This document shows positions 1 to 6,654 of a stretch of 9,469 nt of DNA, piece by piece. The notes beneath the pieces are model-generated. The model saw nothing but the letters and a program-made list of their open reading frames with translations. It had not been told where the DNA came from and did no database searches. The position numbers were made by a program, and so were the translations under genes. Position 1 is the stretch's first letter. Each line of letters begins with the position of its first letter. The DNA is taken from positions 1 through 9,469 of the forward strand of contig JAJHRM010000092.1 of NCBI GenBank assembly GCA_020832965.1, given 5' to 3'. This DNA is from Thermofilum sp. (lineage in GTDB: Archaea > Thermoproteota > Thermoprotei > Thermofilales > Thermofilaceae).

Positions 1-1022
1 GGGGCGCGGAGCTCAGGTACCACCTCCTGGCCAGGGAGCTGGCGGAGCTCGGCCACAAGGTCTCCTACATCACCTACGCCTACAGCGGCTGCGCAGACCC
101 CTCCGTAGACCTGGTCCCCGTGGGAGCGCCGCCCAAGCACTACGACGAGAAGGGGAGGCGCAGAGTCCTACCCGTCGCCGTCTTCGGGCTCAAAGCTGCC
201 AGAGCGGTCGAGAAGCTACACTGCGACGTCGTGGACGTGAGCGTACCCTACACGCCGGCCCTCCTCCTGCCGAAAGGCTCCTTCGTGCTCACCCTCCACG
301 AGTTCTGGGGCCCCATGTGGAGGACCTACTACCCAGCCCCCCTAGGCGCCCTCGCCGAGAAAGGGGAGAAGCTGCTCGTGAGAAGGCCCAGGGCCATAAT
401 CACCCCCTCGGAGTTCGTAGCCAGAAAGGTCAGAGAGCACACCAGCGCCCCAGTCTATCCAGTGCCCCTGGGCCTACCCCTCGAGAGGTACGCGAAGTAC
501 GCGGGCAACACTAGGCGAGACATCGACGCAGTAGCCATAGGCAGGTTCGTCCCCATCAAAGGCTGGGACAGGCTCGTCCAGCTCCTAAAGCTCGTGGACA
601 AGCCCCTCAGAGTCGCCATCGTGGGCGACGGGCCCCTCTACCATCACCTCGCGCAGCAGCTCAGAGGCACGCACCACAAGGTCGAGATACTGCGCGGGGC
701 CAGCGAGGACGAGAAGCTCTCCACCCTCTCGCGCGCCAAGTACTACCTCAACCTCTCCCAGTTCGAGGGCTTCAGCATAGCAACCCTGGAAGCCCTAGCC
801 TGCGGAGCCCACCCCGTGGTTCTCGACACAGGCTACAACGCAGCCGTCGAACTGATAGAGAATGCAGGATGCGGAACAATAGTCAAAACACTCGACGAGG
901 CGGCAGAAATCATAGCGCGCGACCCGCCACCATGCACACCCGACCTCACAAACTACACTCTGGAGGCTCTAGTCAGCAGGTATATTGAAGTGGTAGAAAA
1001 AGTAATGAAAGCATCATTATGA
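1..1022 (+). CDS. GT4-family glycosyltransferase, 5'-truncated by window edge
   Basis: This is a retaining GT-B glycosyltransferase that transfers a sugar from a nucleotide-sugar donor, probably on the cytoplasmic face of the membrane. The first full codon is at 3, and the frame is open from there to TGA at 1020-1022 (339 residues). A GTG at 120 could be taken as a start, but the codons before it encode GAELRYHLLARELAELGHKV, the standard first helix and second strand of GT4 enzymes, so the gene begins outside the window. In the C-terminal half, GRFVPIKG supplies the phosphate-binding Arg (543-545) and Lys (558-560). EGFSIATLE is the donor-binding E-x7-E motif (Glu at 765 and 789), followed by ALACG. 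The gene is GC-rich (42/60 at 121-180), unlike the next four genes. The stop overlaps the next start as ATGA. The sugar specificity cannot be read. Confidence 0.93.
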   Translation, partial: GAELRYHLLARELAELGHKVSYITYAYSGCADPSVDLVPVGAPPKHYDEKGRRRVLPVAVFGLKAARAVEKLHCDVVDVSVPYTPALLLPKGSFVLTLHEFWGPMWRTYYPAPLGALAEKGEKLLVRRPRAIITPSEFVARKVREHTSAPVYPVPLGLPLERYAKYAGNTRRDIDAVAIGRFVPIKGWDRLVQLLKLVDKPLRVAIVGDGPLYHHLAQQLRGTHHKVEILRGASEDEKLSTLSRAKYYLNLSQFEGFSIATLEALACGAHPVVLDTGYNAAVELIENAGCGTIVKTLDEAAEIIARDPPPCTPDLTNYTLEALVSRYIEVVEKVMKASL

Positions 1023-2230
1023 AAATCCTCCATGTAATACCATCTTTCCCACCAGCTTATGCATTTGGTGGTGGTCCTAGGATAGCATTCTTACAGGCTA
1101 AAGAGTTAGTAAAAAGAGGTCATGAAGTCACTGTCTATACTACAGATGCTAAAGATCATTATTCAAGAATTTTCAATAAACGTGTAAAATGGGTTGAAAA
1201 AGATGTTGAAGGTATAAGAGTAGTATATTTTGGGAATTTATCAATGTTCACAGTAAGAAAATTCTCATTATTTATAACCCCAATGCTTAAAACTTTTGCA
1301 AAATGTCAAATAAAAGAATTTGATATTATTCATTTGCATGGTATTAGATCCTATCAAAATATTATAATTGTTCAGTTAGCTCGCAAATATGGTATCCCTT
1401 ACGTCATTCAGGCTCATGGTACTATTCCCGCAATTGGCGCTTGGAAAACAATTAAAAAACTACATGATATTACATTTGGCTACAAAATTCTGAATAATGC
1501 TTCTCGTGTGATAGCTCTCACATCTGAAGAAGCTAGAGAGTACGAGGGCAGAGGTGTTCCCCCGGATAAGATTGCTATAATACCTAACGGGATTGATCTC
1601 TCAAATTATGCTATACTTCCTCCTAAAGGCACTTTCAAAGAAAAAATAGGTATACCTAAAGATAAGAAAATTATTTTATACGTAGGAGGGATACATTGGG
1701 TGAAAGGAATAGACATATTAATCAAAGCATATTCTTATCTTAAAAATAAATTAGGATATAGGGAGGCAGTGCTCGTTTTAGTTGGTCCCGATCATGGTTA
1801 CTTGAATAAAGCTAAAGCATTGGCGCGAAGCAACGGTGTCTCAGACTCGATAATTTTCACAGGGCCTATGTACGGAAAAGATAAACTCTCAGCGTATGTA
1901 GATGCCGATGTCTTCGTCTTACCTTCACGGCACGAAGGGTTCCCAATGGTTCTCCTAGAAGCTTGGGCCTGCGGCAAACCTGTCATAGCTTCACGCACTG
2001 GAGGCCTTAGAGAGCTAATTTCAGATGGTGAGACCGGAATACTCTTCGAGCCTAAAAACCACAAAGAGCTTGCAGAGAAGATCCTCTATCTTCTAAATGA
2101 TCCTGCCAAAGCGGAAGAAATTGGCAGGAAAGCAAAGCTACTTGTTGAGAGAAAATACTCTATAAGCAAAATTGTTGAACAGATTGAAAGAGTTTACCAT
2201 GATATAATTTCTTCAAAGGATCATGGCTAG
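1019..2230 (+). CDS. GT4-family glycosyltransferase
   Basis: A full-length (403 residues) GT-B enzyme of the GT4 group, expected to add one sugar to a lipid carrier or growing glycan. The N-terminus MKILHVIPSFPPAYAFGGGP, followed by a helix and HEVTVYTTDA, is the usual GT4 acceptor domain. HLHGIRSY and the later QAHGT sit where the family has its active-site loop. IPNGIDLSNY marks the linker to the donor domain. In GGIHWVKG the Lys is kept, but the usual Arg of G-R-x-x-x-x-K-G is Gly. The E-x7-E motif is EGFPMVLLE (Glu306 and Glu314), followed by AWACGKPVIAS. The ATG at 1019 is translationally coupled to the preceding gene by a 4-base overlap, and no clear ribosome-binding site is seen. The gene is AT-rich (17/60 GC at 1201-1260), with a more GC-balanced stretch over the donor motif. 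Acceptor and donor are unknown. Confidence 0.95.
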   Translation: MKILHVIPSFPPAYAFGGGPRIAFLQAKELVKRGHEVTVYTTDAKDHYSRIFNKRVKWVEKDVEGIRVVYFGNLSMFTVRKFSLFITPMLKTFAKCQIKEFDIIHLHGIRSYQNIIIVQLARKYGIPYVIQAHGTIPAIGAWKTIKKLHDITFGYKILNNASRVIALTSEEAREYEGRGVPPDKIAIIPNGIDLSNYAILPPKGTFKEKIGIPKDKKIILYVGGIHWVKGIDILIKAYSYLKNKLGYREAVLVLVGPDHGYLNKAKALARSNGVSDSIIFTGPMYGKDKLSAYVDADVFVLPSRHEGFPMVLLEAWACGKPVIASRTGGLRELISDGETGILFEPKNHKELAEKILYLLNDPAKAEEIGRKAKLLVERKYSISKIVEQIERVYHDIISSKDHG

Positions 2231-3218
2231 ACAAGTACTTTACGGACTTTTGGTAAATTATACTAAAAATTTAGGGGATGACATACAATCATTGGCAGCC
2301 GCACAATTCCTTCCAAGAATAGACCTCTTCATAGATAGAGATAATCCTAGACTACCCCGAAGCATACGGAGAGAGCTGGAAGGCAATGCTCATGTTAAGG
2401 TGATTATGAATGGATGGTATACGCTCAACCCTCTTTCATGGATGCCCGACCCCTTACTCAAACCATTAATAATATCTTTTCATGTACATCCACCAATTGC
2501 GAATATATTTCTTGGAAGGCATAATGTTTCCGAATACCTTAAATACTTCGAGCCAGTAGGTGCAAGGGATATTCACACAAAAAAGCTATTGATTAAGCAT
2601 AATATAAAATCCTACTTCTCTGGATGCTTATCTATCACACTAGATTATAAATATAACTTCAATGGAAAATATAAATACATACTAGTGTCAGATTTAGATA
2701 AAAACATTGTTTATCTTGTTGAAAGTATTTCACCCGGAATCGAAGTAATAAGTATTTCACCGAATTTATTTATTAATATAGGTGAATCAATATTACCAAA
2801 AAGTACAAAGAGAAAGATTAAGAGAATTTTAGGTGAAACCCTATACTCGTTAGCAGATAACACTATGTTTAATTTTTTCGATGCACATAAAGCACGGGTA
2901 ATTAATCCCATAAACAGACTCAGACTGGCTGAAAAATATATTACACTTATTGCGCAAAGCAAACTAGTTATTACAAGTAGACTGCATACAGCATTACCAG
3001 CTCTCTCCTTTGGAATACCAGTAATTTTTATAAATGATGATTTAAATGATCCAAGATTTGCAGGTTATATGCAGTTCTTCTATGCATTCACTCCAGAGGA
3101 ATTTGTACGAGAAGTTAAGAAAAATCCTAGTCTTCTATTAATTGAGCAAATTCCTGCTGAAGAATTGCTGAATAAATTAAAAGAAAAGTTAAAAAATATG
3201 GTTAAAAGTTTTATATGA
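2223..3218 (+). CDS. polysaccharide pyruvyl transferase family protein
   Basis: The protein resembles the polysaccharide pyruvyl transferase family (CsaB/WcaK type), which uses phosphoenolpyruvate to form a pyruvate ketal on a sugar of a surface glycan. Evidence in order: an N-terminal strand followed by NYTKNLGDDIQ (residues 12-22), the family's N-x-G-D motif; PVGARDIHTKKLL with a following SGCLSITL, matching the usual R-(D/E)-x-x-(T/S) and G-C-P/D segments; and SRLHTALPALSFGIPVI (252-268), with Arg253 and His255 of the hallmark (S/G)-x-R-x-H followed by G-x-P-V-I. At 331 residues it is of normal family length. The ATG at 2223 overlaps the previous gene by 8 bases; AAGGA just upstream is too close to be a good ribosome-binding site. 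The gene is very AT-rich. It is cytoplasmic, with no signal peptide. Some family members are not proven pyruvyl transferases, so the exact reaction is inferred. Confidence 0.9.
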   Translation: MARQVLYGLLVNYTKNLGDDIQSLAAAQFLPRIDLFIDRDNPRLPRSIRRELEGNAHVKVIMNGWYTLNPLSWMPDPLLKPLIISFHVHPPIANIFLGRHNVSEYLKYFEPVGARDIHTKKLLIKHNIKSYFSGCLSITLDYKYNFNGKYKYILVSDLDKNIVYLVESISPGIEVISISPNLFINIGESILPKSTKRKIKRILGETLYSLADNTMFNFFDAHKARVINPINRLRLAEKYITLIAQSKLVITSRLHTALPALSFGIPVIFINDDLNDPRFAGYMQFFYAFTPEEFVREVKKNPSLLLIEQIPAEELLNKLKEKLKNMVKSFI

Positions 3219-4357
3219 ATATTCTAATAGTCAATCCATTAAGTGAAGTATCGGAGGTTTTATCTCTTATAGCTTCGGAACTCTATGCGATTAGAAGAAG
3301 CAACTCTAAACTAGAATTTTATGAGGCAAAGAAAGGAAAACAACTATTATCATTTAAACTACCTAGTAATAATGTTCTCAGATTCATAATTACACAAATT
3401 ACATATGCTTATATATTTTTAAAAGTTGCCAAAAAGATTCATGTACTCATAGTGAATCAGGAGACCTTAGAGCCCTGCTTAACGAGCCTTCTCGCGAAGC
3501 TTGCTGGGAAAAAGGTGATCGAAAGACTTGGAGGGTCACGCAGCTATCTTGCCTACTTCACTCTCCTCAGTCCAAACCCTTTCCTGCTAAAGATATCTGC
3601 TATTTTATCACTAGCAAGCCTAAAGTTTTCATTAGCAATAAGCGATGCTATAGTTTTAAATTGTAGAGCTTTGCTAAAAGATAACTTGTACCAGATGTAC
3701 AAGGATAAAATATATGTAATCCCAAATGCACCACCAAGAAATTTCTATAACGTATTCAAAGTTACCAAGGAATATCATAGGAGGGATTTTATTGTCGGAT
3801 ATGTCGCAGCTTTCACCTTAGCAAAAGGTGTAGCATCGCTTGTACATGCAGCAAAAATAGTGGCGAGGAAAAATCCTAATGTGAAATTCATTTTCCTAGG
3901 GGATTGGCAACGATCACATCCGCCCTTCCTTGGACCTCTCCTCAGAAAAACCATTGAAGGCGAGGCAAACATTGTCTTCTTAGGGTCTATCCCTCACTAC
4001 AAAGTTGCCAGGTACATGAACGAGATGAGGTTGCTTGTCCTGCCCAGTTACACGGAGGGAACCCCCAAAGTAGTACTAGAAGCAATGGCCTGCGGAACCC
4101 CCGTCCTAGCCACACCGGTGGGGTGCATCCCGGAGATACTAGCAAACGGGGAACATGGTTATATTATTTCAGGGAGAAGCTCTGAAATCCTGGCTGAAGA
4201 AATTTTAAAAGCCCTATTTAATCCTAGGAATGAGTCGTTATCAAAGAAGATAAGAAAATATGTCATGAACATCTACAATTTTGAACAAAGTCTAAAATTA
4301 TGGATTGAATTATTAAAGAAGTTAGAGAATAATGCACGAATGGATAGAGCTAGATAA
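3215..4357 (+). CDS. GT4-family glycosyltransferase
   Basis: A complete 380-residue GT-B enzyme. The N-terminal domain is divergent: after MNILIVNPLSEV there is no clear G-G-x motif, and a hydrophobic run near residues 53-70 and another near 110-145 may help it sit on the membrane. The C-terminal donor domain is clear: IPNAPP linker, VAAFTLAKGV with Lys204 kept but the usual Arg absent, LGSIPHYKV, and the E-x7-E motif EGTPKVVLE (Glu281 and Glu289), followed by AMACGTPVLATPVG. The start overlaps the pyruvyl transferase gene as ATGA, and the end overlaps the deacetylase gene by 26 bases, so co-translation is likely. The stretch 3965-4155, over the donor motif, is visibly richer in GC than the gene's first 100 bases. 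By my count GC3 is 20/34 over part of the motif region and 9/34 at the 5' end. Substrates are unknown. Confidence 0.94.
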   Translation: MNILIVNPLSEVSEVLSLIASELYAIRRSNSKLEFYEAKKGKQLLSFKLPSNNVLRFIITQITYAYIFLKVAKKIHVLIVNQETLEPCLTSLLAKLAGKKVIERLGGSRSYLAYFTLLSPNPFLLKISAILSLASLKFSLAISDAIVLNCRALLKDNLYQMYKDKIYVIPNAPPRNFYNVFKVTKEYHRRDFIVGYVAAFTLAKGVASLVHAAKIVARKNPNVKFIFLGDWQRSHPPFLGPLLRKTIEGEANIVFLGSIPHYKVARYMNEMRLLVLPSYTEGTPKVVLEAMACGTPVLATPVGCIPEILANGEHGYIISGRSSEILAEEILKALFNPRNESLSKKIRKYVMNIYNFEQSLKLWIELLKKLENNARMDRAR

Positions 4358-5156
4358 AGGTATATTCATTATAAGCATTGACACAGAGTTCGCATGGGGT
4401 TTCATTGATATGCTAAATACTAATTTAGCTAGAAAATACCTTAATATAATTAAAAAGAGAAGCAGGACGAATATACTAAAAATTCTAAAAATATCAGAAG
4501 AATTAAACATACCGATAACTTTTGGCTTTGTGGGAAGGCTTTTGCTGGACGATGATCAATCACGCAACAGTGTATGGTATGCGAGAGATGTTTTTCAGCA
4601 AGTATTAAGTTCCCGAGTAGAGCACGAAATAGCATGCCACTCGTTCTCGCACATTGATTTCAGCAGGTGTTCTCGCGAGGAAGCTCAACAGGACATCCGA
4701 ATGTGTAAAAGGGTTATGAAGAATTTTGGAGTAGATCCAGTAAGCTTTTTGTATCCACGAAATAGAATAGGCTACCTTGATATTTTGGAAAAAGAAGGAT
4801 TTAAAACTTTTAGATATAAAATCAGATATAAATATACTAGAATTTCTCTCTTAAACTTGTTCAAACAACAGTATAGCTTACCCTTAAAAATAGGAAAACT
4901 ATTAGCAGTTCCTGCCAATTATCTTTTTCAATCCTCCTCTTATATGATCTCTACTGCTATTTGGTTTACTACATTAAAAGCTTTGAAAGAAATCGCTGTT
5001 AAACGTAGAGTTTTTCATATAATGTTACATGATTATATTGAGTCTGATATAATTATCTTATATTTAAAATATTTATTAACATATGCAAAAAAATTAGAAA
5101 ATCAAGGTCTAATAGAGATAAGAACTTTGAAAGATATTTATGATCAGTATTATTAA
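4332..5156 (+). CDS. polysaccharide deacetylase (NodB/CE4)-like protein
   Basis: A 274-residue protein with the NodB-homology pattern, so it probably removes an acyl group from a glycan sugar in a metal-dependent reaction. Motif 1 is ISIDTEFAWG: Asp17 would be the catalytic base and Glu19 takes the place of the second Asp, as in the D-x-E subgroup of the family. Motif 2 is HSFSH (His103, His107), the metal-binding pair. FLYPRN (139-144) fits motif 3, and HIMLHDY (His229, His233) fits the last motif with the catalytic His. There is no signal peptide, so it likely acts in the cytoplasm on a nucleotide- or lipid-linked intermediate. The ATG at 4332 is needed to include motif 1 and lies 26 bases inside the upstream gene. 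Residues about 155-225 are hydrophobic and not recognisable. The 3' end is extremely AT-rich (8/60 GC at 5041-5100). The exact substrate is unknown. Confidence 0.87.
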   Translation: MHEWIELDKGIFIISIDTEFAWGFIDMLNTNLARKYLNIIKKRSRTNILKILKISEELNIPITFGFVGRLLLDDDQSRNSVWYARDVFQQVLSSRVEHEIACHSFSHIDFSRCSREEAQQDIRMCKRVMKNFGVDPVSFLYPRNRIGYLDILEKEGFKTFRYKIRYKYTRISLLNLFKQQYSLPLKIGKLLAVPANYLFQSSSYMISTAIWFTTLKALKEIAVKRRVFHIMLHDYIESDIIILYLKYLLTYAKKLENQGLIEIRTLKDIYDQYY

Positions 5157-5283
5157 TAAAACATTAGTAAAACAAAAATTAAAAGTGCAAGGTGAAACAC
5201 CAAAAATTCTAATTATATCAACCTTTCTGAATCCTTTTCCAGGTGAGGCTTAGAGGAGAATAAGCTATTTTTCAAAATATCTA
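5140..5283 (+). pseudogene. 5' remnant of a GT4 gene, interrupted by in-frame TAG
   Basis: From ATG 5140 (17 bases inside the deacetylase gene, like the other overlaps here) a frame runs 37 codons and stops at TAG 5251-5253. It encodes ILIISTFLNPFPGEA, then the stop, then RRISYFSKYLLAKG, and stays open into the next gene. The same segment occurs intact 66 codons downstream as IVIASTFHLPMPGAAWRRLG and YFAEYF. I count 15 identities over 37 aligned positions, with TAG facing TGG (Trp). A GT4 N-terminus followed by a premature stop and then a second N-terminus is best read as the remnant of a second glycosyltransferase gene fused in frame to the intact one. A sequencing error at 5252, or decoding of TAG, would instead give one long ORF from 5140 to 6621. 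I consider the remnant the likeliest reading. The 127 bases 5157-5283 contain no other feature I can support. Confidence 0.75.
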
Positions 5284-5508
5284 TTGGCAAAAGGATGCAA
5301 AGACATTATTTTAGATTCTATGTCACTTAAGCGCGCTACATTTATAAAATTCAACAGGAAGAATACAAAATTGTTAAAAGATTTAGTAAATTTAAGGCAT
5401 AGAATTGTTATAGCCTCTACATTTCACCTGCCAATGCCGGGAGCTGCGTGGAGAAGGCTAGGTTACTTCGCGGAGTACTTTTCCTTAAGAGGTTGGAACG
5501 TATTCGTT
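5203..5508 (+). repeat. diverged in-frame tandem copy of a GT N-terminal segment
   Basis: Two copies of one protein segment lie in the same frame. Copy 1 begins at 5203 (Lys before ILIISTF) and copy 2 at 5401 (Arg before IVIASTF), exactly 198 bases apart. Copies of about 36 residues align without gaps; shared residues include S-T-F, P-x-P-G, R-R, Y-F and Y. The DNA differs a great deal (copy 1 AT-rich, copy 2 GC-balanced), so this is not a recent slip-type duplication. It is more likely the joining of two paralogous genes. Confidence 0.8.
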
Positions 5509-6621
5509 ATTGGAGCGCTCTCACCTACCAGAGAGCTACTGAGATTTCCCATGAAGCTAGCCACTGTAAAATGCCCTGAAAAATACGCGCTGTTCAATCT
5601 CCAGCTTCGACTGCATCTGTTAAGCTTGTCGTCTCTCATCATAAACATTCTAGGCTCTCTACCGGTACTAATCGTGGCTTTAGTTCTTCGGCCTAGTGTG
5701 CTATTAGTGTCCATACCAGGGTACGATGTTCTGCCGATGGCTTATATTGCTGCGAAGCTCTCTGGCTCGAAGCTGGTTATTGATGTGCGCGACCCCCCAG
5801 AGGAGTTGTTGCATATATCCAAAGGCTTCTCACGAAGGCTCTACTCGCTTCTCGTAACACTAGACTACGTGCTCATGCGGAGAGCAGACCTCGTCGTAAC
5901 GGTAACACCAGGCCTAGCCGAGCTACTCGCAAGGCATGGGGTGCGTGCACATTTGGTGATGAACGGCGCCGACACGCAGGTTTTTCGACCTCGATCCCAG
6001 CATGAAGCTAGAAAGCCTCATTTGAGCGAGGATAAAGTTACGCTAGTTTTCAATGGATACCTAGGAAACTACTACGATGCTATTCCTCTTCTCCAAGCGA
6101 TTTCTAGGCTGCCGGATGAGTTAAAAAGCAAGGTGGTGCTGCTGCTTGTTGGAGGCTTCACTGATGCATCTTATGCAAGGAAGTTTGTGCGAGTAGCGAA
6201 GGAGCTGCGTTTATCCGGCAACATAAAGGTTCTGCAGCCGATACAAGATGCGCGCATGCTGGCAGAGATCCTTTCGGCTGCGGACGTGGGGGTCATCACG
6301 CGCGTGAGCTCGGAGCTGTACGACCCGGCAATACCAGCGAAGTTCTACGAGTACGTGGCCTGTGGGCTCCCTGTTATAGCGCTGGTTAGGCGCGGCTCGG
6401 AGCTCTGGAGGCTGATCGAGGAGTGGGGGGTGGGCTTCGCGTGCGAGCCGCACGACCTTGATTGCATTACGAGAGCTTTAGAAAAACTCTTCAATGAAAG
6501 TAGTATAGAAAGCATCAGGGCTAACGTCCTTCGCGTAAGACCCCTTATCGATAGACGCTGGGCAGCTGAGAAGCTATACAGTTTGCTCCGCGAACTGCTA
6601 GAGCCCAGGCAAGGCGCTTAA
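5284..6621 (+). CDS. WbuB-like GT4-family glycosyltransferase
   Basis: A GT-B glycosyltransferase resembling the WbuB-type GT4 branch, which often uses N-acetylated amino sugars. Evidence: IVIASTFHLPMPGAAWRR then YFAEYF (acceptor domain); VIDVRDPPEE with Asp170, the branch's R-D-x-x-P site; VVTVTPGLAELL; MNGADTQVFRP linker; VFNGYLGNYYDAIPLL (donor domain G-x-x-G); and PAKFYEYVACGLPVIAL (Lys353, Glu356). The first Glu of E-x7-E is replaced by Pro, as is common in this branch, where P-x-K-x-x-E carries the site. Residues about 112-160 are hydrophobic and may touch the membrane. The TTG at 5284 is only the furthest possible start after the TAG at 5251. ATG 5320 (433 residues) or TTG 5371, with AGGAAG nine bases upstream, is more plausible because the fold begins near 5401. 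Composition changes from AT-rich to GC-balanced at about 5400. Confidence 0.9.
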   Translation: MAKGCKDIILDSMSLKRATFIKFNRKNTKLLKDLVNLRHRIVIASTFHLPMPGAAWRRLGYFAEYFSLRGWNVFVIGALSPTRELLRFPMKLATVKCPEKYALFNLQLRLHLLSLSSLIINILGSLPVLIVALVLRPSVLLVSIPGYDVLPMAYIAAKLSGSKLVIDVRDPPEELLHISKGFSRRLYSLLVTLDYVLMRRADLVVTVTPGLAELLARHGVRAHLVMNGADTQVFRPRSQHEARKPHLSEDKVTLVFNGYLGNYYDAIPLLQAISRLPDELKSKVVLLLVGGFTDASYARKFVRVAKELRLSGNIKVLQPIQDARMLAEILSAADVGVITRVSSELYDPAIPAKFYEYVACGLPVIALVRRGSELWRLIEEWGVGFACEPHDLDCITRALEKLFNESSIESIRANVLRVRPLIDRRWAAEKLYSLLRELLEPRQGA

Positions 6622-6654
6622 CCCTTAGCCAAGAAGGAAGAGGCAGGCTCCGTA

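Larger units (their letters stand above)
975..5400. other. AT-rich block within GC-richer flanks (possible imported cassette)
   Basis: Hand counts of single 60-base lines give GC 42/60 at 121-180, 17/60 at 1201-1260, 8/60 at 5041-5100 and 37/60 at 6301-6360. The left change falls in the last dozen or so codons of the first GT gene. The right change falls at about 5400, where the intact copy of the GT N-terminus begins. Genes inside the block show A/T-ending codons; genes outside favour G/C-ending ones. Smaller GC-richer patches sit inside the block at roughly 3470-3590 and 3965-4155. No integrase, transposase or flanking direct repeat is visible in the window, so import is inferred from composition only. 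Confidence 0.6.

Noticed and set aside
317..514. Short + strand open frame inside the first GT gene
   Set aside because: Arg/Pro-rich out-of-frame reading of a GC-rich gene with clear GT4 motifs in the other frame.
120..1022. GTG at 120 as the true start of the first gene
   Set aside because: The upstream codons from position 3 are open and encode the conserved GT4 N-terminal helix and strand, so the gene starts before the window.
5037..5200. TATA-like AT runs as a promoter for the downstream GT
   Set aside because: The region is so AT-rich that such runs occur by chance, and no BRE plus TATA pair stands out at a fixed distance from a start.
5251..5253. TAG as a pyrrolysine codon
   Set aside because: The aligned residue in the intact copy is Trp, pyrrolysine is known mainly in methylamine methyltransferases, and no pyl genes are in view. 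A simple TGG-to-TAG change is more likely.
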